64,000 nucleotides of DNA, taken from Collinsella aerofaciens (GTDB lineage Bacteria > Actinomycetota > Coriobacteriia > Coriobacteriales > Coriobacteriaceae). The notes beneath the pieces were generated by a model, which was not told the origin of the DNA, made no database searches, and saw nothing but the letters and a program-made list of their open reading frames with translations. The position numbers and the translations under genes are program-made. How positions within the stretch are numbered: position 1 is the first letter of the stretch; every line of letters begins with the position of its first letter. Below are positions 42,628 to 50,691 of the stretch, in pieces. Location: NCBI RefSeq assembly GCF_002736145.1, contig NZ_CP024160.1, positions 558,001-622,000 on the forward strand. Reading direction: 5' to 3'.

Positions 42628-42631
42628 GGCG

Positions 42632-43165
42632 TTACTTCAGTGCGTCGGCGCGTAGATCGACGCCGACGGATTCGAACACAAGCGTGCGGTCGTACCACTG
42701 CTCTTTTCTAATACTCCACGCGGCACAGGCGGTGTCCTCGTCGAGCGCATCAACGGGCACGTCGTAGGTGTACTTGCCTTCCGCGTTTTCCACATAGGGG
42801 ATGAAGTCGGCCTCGCTCGCGGCGGCAGCCTCGTCGCCCGTGCCCATGAAGAGCTTGCCGTAGCCCGTGCCGGAAAGCGTCATCACGCAGTGCATGGAGC
42901 CGTTTTCCACGATGAGCTGGGCGTCCACAATCCTGAACATGTTCGAGCTGGAATCTACGGTGATCGGATAGGTGCCGTCGGCCACCTTGTCGGCGGTGAT
43001 GGGGGAAGCGCTTGCGCCCTCGGTCGCATCGGCCGCCTGCTCGGTCTTTTCCTGGGAATCGGTATCGCTTGCCTTTGCGCTGTCGCTTGAATTTCCGGCG
43101 CAGCCGGCGAGCGAGAACGCGAGAAGCGCCGCCGACAGGGCGAAGACGAGGGTTTTCTTCAACAT
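42632..43165 (-). CDS. small cell-surface lipoprotein of the corrinoid uptake operon
   Basis: 177 aa. The signal peptide ends in the lipobox SLAGC (Cys about residue 22), followed by an acidic Ser/Glu linker and a beta-type domain (DGTYPITVDSSSNMFRIVDA, LSGTGYGKLFMGT, EGKYTYDVPVDAL). It often accompanies NEAT-like or Fec-type binding proteins in Clostridia and Coriobacteria. AAGGA precedes ATG 43165. It probably hands a ligand to the BtuF-like protein; the ligand is unknown. Confidence 0.72.
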   Translation of the reverse strand: MLKKTLVFALSAALLAFSLAGCAGNSSDSAKASDTDSQEKTEQAADATEGASASPITADKVADGTYPITVDSSSNMFRIVDAQLIVENGSMHCVMTLSGTGYGKLFMGTGDEAAAASEADFIPYVENAEGKYTYDVPVDALDEDTACAAWSIRKEQWYDRTLVFESVGVDLRADALK

Positions 43166-43227
43166 GGAGGGGTTCCTTTCAATCGCTTCGACCGCCCGCG
43201 ACGTGCGGTGGGCGGGCGGGATGCGAA

Positions 43228-43274
43228 TGCAACGGGCATGCGCCGTCGGTCGGGGAAGGCGCATGCCCGTTGCA
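43228..43274. repeat. 17-bp perfect inverted repeat between cbiK and the lipoprotein gene
   Basis: The arm 43228-43244 (TGCAACGGGCATGCGCC) is exactly complementary to 43258-43274, around a 13-nt loop. There is no T run on the minus strand, so it is more likely a stabilising or processing hairpin than a full terminator. Confidence 0.75.
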
Positions 43275-43309
43275 CGGGGACGCGACCGGCGCCCCCGTGC
43301 GCGGCGAGT

Positions 43310-44236
43310 TTACAGCTTGGCGATGGCGTCGTCCGCGTGCGAGACGTAGATGTCGTCGACCGCGGCGTTCTGACCCAGACCCTGGAGCAGGCACGTCACT
43401 TCGAAGCCGGCGGCCACGAACTTCGCAGCCCAGCTGTCGGGGTCGGTCTCGTCTGCCATGTCGTTGTTCGCGTGGTCGCCCGCGACCACCATGAACGGCG
43501 CGAGAACGGCCTTCTTGTACCCCGCGGCGCTCGCGGCGGCGATAACATCCTCGCAGGTCGGTTCAGCCTCGACGGTGCCGACGAAGAACTGAGTCAAGCC
43601 CTCGTTCTTGAACACTTCCTGCATCTTTGCATAGTCGGCGTTGGAATCGGCTTCGGTGCCGTGACCCATGAGGCACAGCGCCGTCTTGCCGTCGTCGAAG
43701 GACGCCATGTTCTCCTTAATGGCTGCGGCCACCTTCTTGTAGTCGTCGTCGGAGGTGAGCAGCGGGTCGCCGAGCGAGATCTTGTCGAACTTGTCGGCGT
43801 ACTTGTCGAGCTCGTCTTTCACGTCGGCGTATTCCAGGCCAGCCATGAGATGCGTCGGCTGCACGACGATTTCCTTCACGCCGTCTTCCACGCAGCGGTC
43901 GAGCGCCTCGGTCATGTTGTCGATCGTGATGCCGTCGCGCTTCTTCAGCTTGTCGATGATGATCTGCGCGGTGAAGGCGCGGCGGATGTCGTAGTCCTGC
44001 CAGTACTTCTCGCGGATAGCGTCTTCGATGGCGCCGATGGTGATGTGGCGCGAGTCATTGTAGCTCGTGCCGAAGCTCGTGACGAGGATGACCGGCTTCA
44101 CGGCCTTCTCCTTTTCACTCGATTTCTCGGAACTCGCGGAGGTGTTGGAGCAGCCCGCGAGCGCGACTCCGGCGAGCGCGACGGCTCCGGTTGCTGCGGC
44201 GCCCATGAAGCCGCGGCGTGACATCTGGTCGGACAT
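43310..44236 (-). CDS. cbiK: CbiK-type cobaltochelatase with Tat/lipoprotein export signal
   Basis: 308 aa. The N terminus has SRRGFMG, a twin-arginine-like motif, then a hydrophobic stretch ending in the lipobox VALAGC, predicting a surface lipoprotein. The mature part is an anaerobic sirohydrochlorin cobaltochelatase: VTSFGTSYNDSR, metal/substrate histidines in QPTHLMAGLEY and AGDHANNDMADE, and MGHGTEAD. CbiK normally inserts cobalt into sirohydrochlorin in the cytosol; an exported form is known in Desulfovibrio. AAAGG precedes ATG 44236. It is the first gene of the riboswitch-controlled uptake operon. Chelation outside the membrane or metal/tetrapyrrole binding are both possible. Confidence 0.86.
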   Translation of the reverse strand: MSDQMSRRGFMGAAATGAVALAGVALAGCSNTSASSEKSSEKEKAVKPVILVTSFGTSYNDSRHITIGAIEDAIREKYWQDYDIRRAFTAQIIIDKLKKRDGITIDNMTEALDRCVEDGVKEIVVQPTHLMAGLEYADVKDELDKYADKFDKISLGDPLLTSDDDYKKVAAAIKENMASFDDGKTALCLMGHGTEADSNADYAKMQEVFKNEGLTQFFVGTVEAEPTCEDVIAAASAAGYKKAVLAPFMVVAGDHANNDMADETDPDSWAAKFVAAGFEVTCLLQGLGQNAAVDDIYVSHADDAIAKL

Positions 44237-44296
44237 GGTTTTTCCTTTCCTCGGTTTGCCGGTCCCCCGGCGACAGTTGCTTGTCGGCACAAGCGA

Positions 44297-44478
44297 AAGA
44301 AAAGCGCACCCCTCGGGGTTCACAAGGAGCTAACGCCACGGCGATGCCGTGAGGAAAAGGCGAAGCAGTCTGGCTTGGGGCGCGAGGCGGTTCGCCCGCG
44401 CGTCCTATACAGTAATGTCCCTTGCCCAGGATTCCCACCTGGTTCCCTCCGCAAGCCAGCGCGGGCTGTGCGGGCGCC
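44297..44478 (-). promoter_or_regulatory. cobalamin riboswitch controlling cbiK and the btu-like genes
   Basis: Read on the minus strand, GGGAACCAGGTGGGAATCC (plus 44430-44448) matches the conserved riboswitch core, and AAGCCAGACTGCTTCGCC (plus 44359-44376) matches the B12 box. TTACTGTATAGG lies between them. The hairpin ACCCCGAGGGGT (plus 44308-44319), followed by GCGCTTTTCTTT, is a likely expression-platform terminator. High adenosylcobalamin should switch off the exported CbiK and the transporter. Confidence 0.85.
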
Positions 44479-44694
44479 GCGCCGGTCATTTCCTTTTATC
44501 CGATTGTCATATGCTCGTTGCCGAAACTTTTACTATGATAGTGGGCACTTGTGAACGTGTCAAAGCCAGGGCGGGCGGCATTGCGCCTCCTGCCTGCGTA
44601 TTTGCGCCGATTGCCGCCGCAGGCGCCGTGTTTTGCCCGCTGCGCGAATGGCGGCGTAAACGGTTGCGATGAGAAACGGGAAGGGAAGGCTCGG

Positions 44695-45486
44695 ATGATT
44701 CATATCGTTGGCGCAGGCTCGGGCGCCGCCGACCTTATCACGCTGCGCGGGGCGCGCCTTCTGCGCGCGGCCGACGTGGTCGTTTGGGCGGGAAGCCTTG
44801 TGAATCCCGAGCTGCTCGCTGAGTGCAAGGAATCCTGCATCGTCTACGACAGCGCGCACATGACCTTGGAGGAAGTGCTCGACGTGATGTGCGCGGCAGA
44901 TGCGCGGGGCGAGGAAGTGGTGCGCCTGCACACGGGCGACCCGTGCCTGTACGGCGCCATCCAGGAGCAGATGGACGCGCTCGACGCGCGCGGCGTGGAC
45001 TACGAGGTGGTGCCCGGCGTGTCGAGCTTTTGCGGTGCCGCGGCGGCGCTTCGCCAGGAATACACGCTGCCGGGAATCAGCCAGTCGGTCGTGATCACGC
45101 GGCTTTCCGGACGTACCCCCATGCCCGCGGGCGAGGGCATGCGCACCATGGCGGAAAGCGGCTCGACTATGGTCATCTTCCTGAGCTCGGGTATGCTCGC
45201 CGAGCTTTCCGCCGAGCTTTTGGCCGCGGGCCGCAGCTCCGACGAGCCGGCGGCGCTCGTGTACAAGGCGACCTGGCCTGAGGAGCGCGTGGTGCGCTGC
45301 ACAGTGGGCACGCTCGCCGATGCGGGCGCGCGAGAGGGCATCGACCGCACGGCGCTCGTGGTGGTGGGCCGCGTGCTCGGAGCTCGCGGCGGGCTTGCGC
45401 ACGACGGCGCGCAAGCGGAGTCGTACGAGCGCAGCAAGCTTTACGACCCTTCGTTTGCCACGGGGTATCGGAAGGCGAGCAGCTAG
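44695..45486 (+). CDS. cbiF: cobalt-precorrin-4 C11-methyltransferase
   Basis: SAM-dependent methyltransferase of the anaerobic corrin pathway. 263 aa with the class III start IHIVGAGSGAADLITLRGA, DPCLYGAIQEQ, and PGVSSFCGAAAAL. The ending YERSKLYDPSFATGYR is typical of CbiF/CobM. GGAAGG precedes ATG 44695. It is the first gene of the rightward 17-gene operon. The 200 nt before it contain no clear riboswitch on this strand. Confidence 0.92.
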   Translation: MIHIVGAGSGAADLITLRGARLLRAADVVVWAGSLVNPELLAECKESCIVYDSAHMTLEEVLDVMCAADARGEEVVRLHTGDPCLYGAIQEQMDALDARGVDYEVVPGVSSFCGAAAALRQEYTLPGISQSVVITRLSGRTPMPAGEGMRTMAESGSTMVIFLSSGMLAELSAELLAAGRSSDEPAALVYKATWPEERVVRCTVGTLADAGAREGIDRTALVVVGRVLGARGGLAHDGAQAESYERSKLYDPSFATGYRKASS

Positions 45487-45487
45487 C

Positions 45488-46672
45488 GTGGCCTTCGAGC
45501 ACTACATATATACCGGGACGACCCGCCTGCGCTGCGGCTACACGACGGGGAGCTGCGCCGCGCTCGCGGCGAAGGCCGCCTGCGAGATGCTCTTGTCACG
45601 AAAGCCCGCCGGCCGCGTGTCGATCGCCACGCCCGGCGGGCTGCCCGTCGAGACGGACGTGGTCGACGTATGCATCGGCGAGGGGTGCGCCCAGTGCGCC
45701 GTGCGAAAGGACGCAGGCGACGATGCCGATGTGACCGACGGCGTGCTCGTGTACGCGCGCGTGGAACATGCGGGGTCGGGCACGGGCGCTGCGGGCAGCA
45801 AGGGCGTGCCCACGCGCGAATCGGAAGTTTCCGTCGATGGCGGCGTGGGCGTGGGGCGCGTGACGTTGCCCGGGCTCGAGCAGCCGGTGGGGGCGGCCGC
45901 CATCAACGCGACGCCGCGCGCGATGATCACTTCGGCGGTGCGCGAGGTGTGCGCCGCGCACGGCTTTTCTGGAAATATTGCTGTGACGATTTCGGTTCCC
46001 GAGGGCGTTTCCCTTGCCGAAAAGACCTTCAACCCGCACCTGGGGATAGAGGGCGGCATCTCCATCCTGGGCACGACGGGCATCGTCGAGCCGCGCAGCC
46101 TCGCTGCCTTGCGCGACAGCATCGAGCTCGAGATCCGGCAGCATGCGGCTATGGGGCGGCGCGGAGTCGTGCTCACGCCCGGCAACTACGGCGGGCAGTT
46201 CATCTCGGGGCATTTCCACCTAAACGGTGCGCCGGTGGTCTTCATCTCCAACTTTGTGGGCGATGCGATTGATTGCTGCGTTCGCGAGGGATTCACCAAT
46301 GTCCTTCTTGTGGGACACATCGGCAAGCTGGTGAAGGTCGCTGGCGGCATCATGGACACCCATTCGCGTACCGCCGACTGCCGCGCGGAGATTCTGGCCG
46401 CCCACGCGGCCTTGGCCGGCGCGGGCGCGAAGACCGTGCGCGAGATCATGTCGTCGGTCACGACCACGGCGGCGCTCGAGGTAATCGAGGCCGCCGGCGT
46501 GGGGGACGCTGCGCGCGCCTCGCTCGCTGCGGCAATCGAGGACAGGTTGCGCCGCCGCGCGGCGGGCGCATGCGACATCGCCGCGGTCGTGTTCGACGCC
46601 GAGCGCCGCGAGCTTTTCCGCACATCGGGCGCCGATGCAGTTATCGGGGAATTGGGGGCGACGTATGAGTAA
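45488..46672 (+). CDS. cbiD: cobalt-precorrin-5B C1-methyltransferase
   Basis: CbiD methylates C1 of the ring in the anaerobic route. 394 aa from GTG 45488, one nucleotide after cbiF. It shows LRCGYTTGSCAALAAKAA near the start, then NPHLGIEGGISILGTTGIVEP and NYGGQFISGHF, all typical. It overlaps cbiL by 8 nt. Confidence 0.93.
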   Translation: MAFEHYIYTGTTRLRCGYTTGSCAALAAKAACEMLLSRKPAGRVSIATPGGLPVETDVVDVCIGEGCAQCAVRKDAGDDADVTDGVLVYARVEHAGSGTGAAGSKGVPTRESEVSVDGGVGVGRVTLPGLEQPVGAAAINATPRAMITSAVREVCAAHGFSGNIAVTISVPEGVSLAEKTFNPHLGIEGGISILGTTGIVEPRSLAALRDSIELEIRQHAAMGRRGVVLTPGNYGGQFISGHFHLNGAPVVFISNFVGDAIDCCVREGFTNVLLVGHIGKLVKVAGGIMDTHSRTADCRAEILAAHAALAGAGAKTVREIMSSVTTTAALEVIEAAGVGDAARASLAAAIEDRLRRRAAGACDIAAVVFDAERRELFRTSGADAVIGELGATYE

Positions 46673-47354
46673 AGGTGTGCTGTACGGGGTGGGCACGGGG
46701 CCTGGCGACCCCGAGCTGCTCACGATCAAGGCCGTCCGCACAATCGAATCGTGTCCGGTCATCGCCGCACCGCAGACGGCGGACGGGGTCATGGTCGCGC
46801 TCGACATCGTGCGCGGCGCCGTTGACCTTACAGGCAAGACGGTGATCCCCGTGCGATTCTCGATGACGCGCGACGCCGAGCGCCGCGCGGCCGAGCATGC
46901 CTCGCTTGTTCGCGAGCTTGTCGCGCACCTGGATGCGGTCCGCGACGTCGCGCTGCTGAACCTGGGGGACCCGAGCATCTACGCCACCTTCCAGCGCATA
47001 GCGCCCGACGTGCGCGCCCGCGGGTTCGAGGCGCGCGCCATTCCCGGCGTGCCGAGCTTCTGCGCGGTCGCCGCGGCGCTCGAGCGCGACCTCACGCCCG
47101 AGATGTCGTCGCCTCTGCACATCGTGCCCGGCGGCTACGACGACGTGCGCCGCGCAATCGGCTGGCCGGGGACGAAGGTGGTCATGAAGGCGCGCCGCTC
47201 GCTTGCGGACACGAAGCGCTTCCTTAGCGAGGAGGGCGCCTTCGACGGTGCCGAGCTCGTAGAGGACTGTGGGCTTCCGGGCGAGCGCGTGTACCGCTCG
47301 CTCGACGATGTGCCCGATCGGGGCAGCTACTTCTCGACGATGGTGGTGCGCTAG
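46665..47354 (+). CDS. cbiL: cobalt-precorrin-2 C20-methyltransferase
   Basis: First methylation after cobalt insertion. 229 aa. The class III methyltransferase start is LYGVGTGPGDPELLTIKAV, then LLNLGDPSIYATF and GVPSFCAVAAAL. GGGGGCG precedes ATG 46665 within the cbiD end. The gene abuts cbiG with no gap. Confidence 0.92.
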   Translation: MSKGVLYGVGTGPGDPELLTIKAVRTIESCPVIAAPQTADGVMVALDIVRGAVDLTGKTVIPVRFSMTRDAERRAAEHASLVRELVAHLDAVRDVALLNLGDPSIYATFQRIAPDVRARGFEARAIPGVPSFCAVAAALERDLTPEMSSPLHIVPGGYDDVRRAIGWPGTKVVMKARRSLADTKRFLSEEGAFDGAELVEDCGLPGERVYRSLDDVPDRGSYFSTMVVR

Positions 47355-48488
47355 ATGAGGGTTTCCTGCATAGCGTTCACTGAGAGGGGGTATGCGTTGG
47401 CGGAGCGCACCGCACGCGCGCTTTCCGATTGCGCGCAGACAGGTGAAGACGACCCTGGCTGGGACGTTTCCGTTTCGCGCGGGTTCGGCGAGGGGAAGGC
47501 CGACCTGCGCGCATGGACGGCGCTCACGTGGGAAGCGTCGGACGCGCTTCTGTTCGTGGGCGCGGCGGGCATCGCCGTGCGGGCGATCGCACCGCATGTC
47601 GCCTCGAAGGCAAACGATCCCGCGGTTGTGGCGATCGACGAGGCGGGGCGCTTTGCCGTCCCGCTTTTGTCGGGGCATTTGGGCGGTGCGAACGAGCTTG
47701 CGCAAACTGTGGCACGCGCGGCAGGGGCCATCCCCGTCATCACCACGGCGACCGATGTCCGCGGCGTGTGGGCGGTGGATACGTGGGCGCGTCGTGCGGG
47801 GCTCGCCGTTTCGAATCCCGAGGCCATCAAGCGAGTGTCGGCGCGGCTGCTTTCTGGCGGGCGCGTGGCGCTCTATTCCGACATGCCGATTTCGGGACAG
47901 CCGCCTGAGGGGGTTGACATTGCCTCCGACCGCGCGCGGGCCGATATCGTCGTGTCGCCGTTCGCTGGCGCGAATGTAGGTGCGTCCGTTCGCGCGGCGG
48001 AGACAACGGGCGAGGTCGTGCCCGCCGGTGAGACGGGGAAGCCGGCGGGCGTGCGGGCGCAGGCGCCTGCGCCCGAGCCGCTTCGCCTTGTCGTGCCCTG
48101 CATCGTTGCGGGCATAGGGTGCCGTCGCGGTGCGTGCGCCGAAGCGATCGGGGAGGCGTTTCTTCTCGCGTGCGGGCAGGCGGGTATCTCGCCTTCGGCC
48201 GTGCGCGAGGCGGCGACGATCGACGTGAAGGCGCACGAGGAGGGTCTGCTCGCCTTCTGCCGCGCGCGCAATATCCCGCTTGCGACGTATTCCGCAGAGG
48301 AGTTGTCGCAGGTCGAAGGCAGCGTTTCGCCATCTGATTTCGTGCGCGCGACGGTGGGGGTCGACAACGTGTGCGAGCGCGCGGCGCTCGCGGACGGGGG
48401 CAAACTTATCTTCCCGAAGCTCGCTCACGGCGGCGTGACCTTCGCGTTTTCCAAGGTAACTATCGAACTTTCGTTTAAGGAGCGGTGA
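47355..48488 (+). CDS. cbiG: cobalt-precorrin-5A hydrolase
   Basis: Opens the delta-lactone and releases acetaldehyde. 377 aa with the three CbiG regions. The N-terminal part includes FVGAAGIAVRAIAPHV and LSGHLGGANELA, and the C-terminal part IVAGIGCRRGACAEAI. A low-complexity linker (about residues 215-240) sits between. It overlaps cbiH by one base. Confidence 0.92.
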   Translation: MRVSCIAFTERGYALAERTARALSDCAQTGEDDPGWDVSVSRGFGEGKADLRAWTALTWEASDALLFVGAAGIAVRAIAPHVASKANDPAVVAIDEAGRFAVPLLSGHLGGANELAQTVARAAGAIPVITTATDVRGVWAVDTWARRAGLAVSNPEAIKRVSARLLSGGRVALYSDMPISGQPPEGVDIASDRARADIVVSPFAGANVGASVRAAETTGEVVPAGETGKPAGVRAQAPAPEPLRLVVPCIVAGIGCRRGACAEAIGEAFLLACGQAGISPSAVREAATIDVKAHEEGLLAFCRARNIPLATYSAEELSQVEGSVSPSDFVRATVGVDNVCERAALADGGKLIFPKLAHGGVTFAFSKVTIELSFKER

Positions 48489-49231
48489 TGGGAAAGCTCT
48501 TCGTGGTGGGGATCGGCCCGGGCGGCCCCGACGGCATGACGATTGCGGCTCGGCGCGCGCTCGAGGCGGCCGACATCGTTGTGGGGTACACGAAATACGT
48601 GGAGCTCGCGCTCGCCGCCGTGCCCGACGCGGCGCATCTCGCGACGCCGATGATGCACGAGGTCGAACGGTGCCGCCTGGCGCTTTCGCGCGCGCAGAGC
48701 GGAGAAGCCGTGGCGCTCGTGTGCAGCGGTGACGCGGGCGTGTACGGCATGGCGAGCCCCGTGCTGGAGCTTGCGGAGGACTACCCCGATGTAGACGTGG
48801 AAGTTATCGCCGGGGCCACCGCGGCTCAGAGCGGGTCGGCGGTGCTCGGCGCCCCGCTTGCCCACGACTTCGCGGTCGTGTCGCTCTCCGACCTGCTCAC
48901 ACCGTGGGAGGTCATCGAGCGCAGGCTCGCCGCCGTGGCGAGCGCCGACTTCTGCATCTGTTTGTACAACCCGCGCAGCAGAAAGCGCGCCGACAGGCTC
49001 TCGCGCGCGGCGAAGATTATGCTCGAATGGAAGGCCCCCGACACGCTCTGCGGCTGGGTACGCAACATCGGGCGCGAGGGGCAGCAGTCGGGCATGTGCA
49101 GGCTCTCCGAGCTGGGGGAGATCGACGCCGACATGTTCACCACCGTGTTCGTCGGCAACGCGGACACGAAGCGCGTAGGCGGCCGTATGGTCACGCCGCG
49201 CGGGTATCGGGAGATTCCATGCGAAAGGTAA
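48488..49231 (+). CDS. cbiH: cobalt-precorrin-3B C17-methyltransferase
   Basis: Ring-contracting methyltransferase, 247 aa. It shows LFVVGIGPGGPDGMTIAA, ADIVVGYTKYVELA, SGDAGVYGMASPVLEL and ICLYNPRSRKRAD, all typical of CbiH/CobJ. No extra C-terminal domain. AAGGAG precedes ATG 48488. It overlaps cbiE/T by 13 nt. Confidence 0.93.
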   Translation: MGKLFVVGIGPGGPDGMTIAARRALEAADIVVGYTKYVELALAAVPDAAHLATPMMHEVERCRLALSRAQSGEAVALVCSGDAGVYGMASPVLELAEDYPDVDVEVIAGATAAQSGSAVLGAPLAHDFAVVSLSDLLTPWEVIERRLAAVASADFCICLYNPRSRKRADRLSRAAKIMLEWKAPDTLCGWVRNIGREGQQSGMCRLSELGEIDADMFTTVFVGNADTKRVGGRMVTPRGYREIPCER

Positions 49232-50691
49232 CGATCATCGGGGCGGGGCCCGGAAACCCCGACTTGCTCTCGCGCGCGGCGCTCGACGCGATCGACATCG
49301 CCGACGTGGTCATCGGCGCTCATCGCGCGCTTGCCGGCATCGACGTGCCGCCCGACGTGGTGAGATGCGAGCTCGTGAAGACGGCGGACATCGTCGCCGC
49401 GCTCACCGATGCGGCGTCGTGGCAGCGCGCCGTGGTCGTGATGACGGGCGATGTGGGGCTGTTCAGCGGCGCACGCCGCCTGGTGGAGGCGCTCTCCGGC
49501 GACGCGCAGGTGGACGTGCACGTCATTCCCGGCATAAGCTCAGCGTCGTATCTCGCCGCGCGCCTCGCGCGTCCATGGCAGGATTGGCGCTTCGCGAGCG
49601 CTCACGGCGTGGCGTGCGACATCGTGGCCGAGGCCGAGCGCGCAGGCGAGCTCTTCCTCGCCACGTCGGGCGGGGAAGACCCCTCGCGGCTTTCGGGCGA
49701 GCTTGTGCAGGCGGGCTTCGGGGACGCGCGCGTGACGGTTGCCGAGCGCCTGTCATACCCCGACGAGCGCATCACCTGCGCGACCGCAAGTGAAATCGCA
49801 GGTCAGACGTTCGACGACTTGAACGTGATGCTTATCGAGTTCGCAGGCTGCGCCGGGTCGCCTGCGGGCTCTAGCGCAGCCTGCGAGGCGCCGGCCGGCG
49901 CGTCTGCGCCCGCGGCGGCTTCTTTCGCGGCGGACTCTGCGGGCGCATCCCGCGCCGCGAGCTCCCGCTGGCCGTACGCTTCCTCGGGCATTCCCGACGA
50001 GCTCTTCATCCGCGGCGACGTTCCCATGACCAAGCAGGAGGTGCGCGCCGTCGCGCTCGCGAAGCTGCGCCTTACCGCGACCGACACCGTGTGGGACGTC
50101 GGCGCCGGCACGGGGAGCGTGTCGATCGAGGCGGCGCTCGTCGCGCGAGCGGGGTCGGTATGGGCGGTCGAGCGCAACGCGGCCGGTGTGCGGCTCATCC
50201 GAGAGAACGCGGATGCATTCGGGTGCGGCAACGTGCATGCGGTCCCCGGTGTCGCCCCCGAAGCGCTCGCGAAACTGCCCGTCCCCGACGCCGTGTTCGT
50301 CGGCGGGAGCGCGGGCGAGCTTCCCTCCATCGTGGAGGCGGCGCTCGAGAAGAACTCACAGGTTCGCCTGTGCGTGCCATGCGTCACCGTTGAGACGCTC
50401 ACCGAGGCTTGCGCGCTCCTCTCGGGTTCGCGCTTTAAGGGGTTCGAGGCGTGCCAGGTGTCGGCCGTCCGCGCCACGGCTGTAGGCTCGCACCATCTTA
50501 TGAAGGCGCAAAACCCCGTGTTCCTCGTCAGCGCGCGTGGTGCGGGCGCAGATGCCGAGGAGCTTGCCGAAGTCGGGGCGCTTGCGGAGTCGCCTGTCGG
50601 GGAGGACCCCTCTGCCGAGGGGAACCCATCCGTTGAGGTGGCCTCGCTTGCTAACTGCAACGCCGCAGGTGGGGAAGGCGGCGCCCGGTGA
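49219..50691 (+). CDS. cbiET: CbiE-CbiT fusion, cobalt-precorrin-7 methyltransferase/decarboxylase
   Basis: 490 aa bifunctional enzyme (CobL-like). The CbiE part (about 1-200) starts VTIIGAGPGNPDLLS. A linker of about 45 residues is nearly all Ala/Ser/Gly. The CbiT part (about 255-440) has IRGDVPMTKQEVRA and the SAM motif WDVGAGTGSVSIEAAL. A tail of about 45 residues is again low complexity. It methylates C5 and C15 and decarboxylates the C12 acetate. It overlaps cbiA by 4 nt. Confidence 0.93.
   Translation: MRKVTIIGAGPGNPDLLSRAALDAIDIADVVIGAHRALAGIDVPPDVVRCELVKTADIVAALTDAASWQRAVVVMTGDVGLFSGARRLVEALSGDAQVDVHVIPGISSASYLAARLARPWQDWRFASAHGVACDIVAEAERAGELFLATSGGEDPSRLSGELVQAGFGDARVTVAERLSYPDERITCATASEIAGQTFDDLNVMLIEFAGCAGSPAGSSAACEAPAGASAPAAASFAADSAGASRAASSRWPYASSGIPDELFIRGDVPMTKQEVRAVALAKLRLTATDTVWDVGAGTGSVSIEAALVARAGSVWAVERNAAGVRLIRENADAFGCGNVHAVPGVAPEALAKLPVPDAVFVGGSAGELPSIVEAALEKNSQVRLCVPCVTVETLTEACALLSGSRFKGFEACQVSAVRATAVGSHHLMKAQNPVFLVSARGAGADAEELAEVGALAESPVGEDPSAEGNPSVEVASLANCNAAGGEGGAR

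Noticed and set aside
43228-43274. Rho-independent terminator between cbiK and the lipoprotein gene
   Set aside because: The stem is excellent but neither strand has the T run needed for intrinsic termination; kept as an inverted repeat.
44555-44600. Possible second cobalamin riboswitch before cbiF
   Set aside because: Only an AAAGCCAGG-like fragment is present; the GGGAA/GGTG core and the pairing stems are not.
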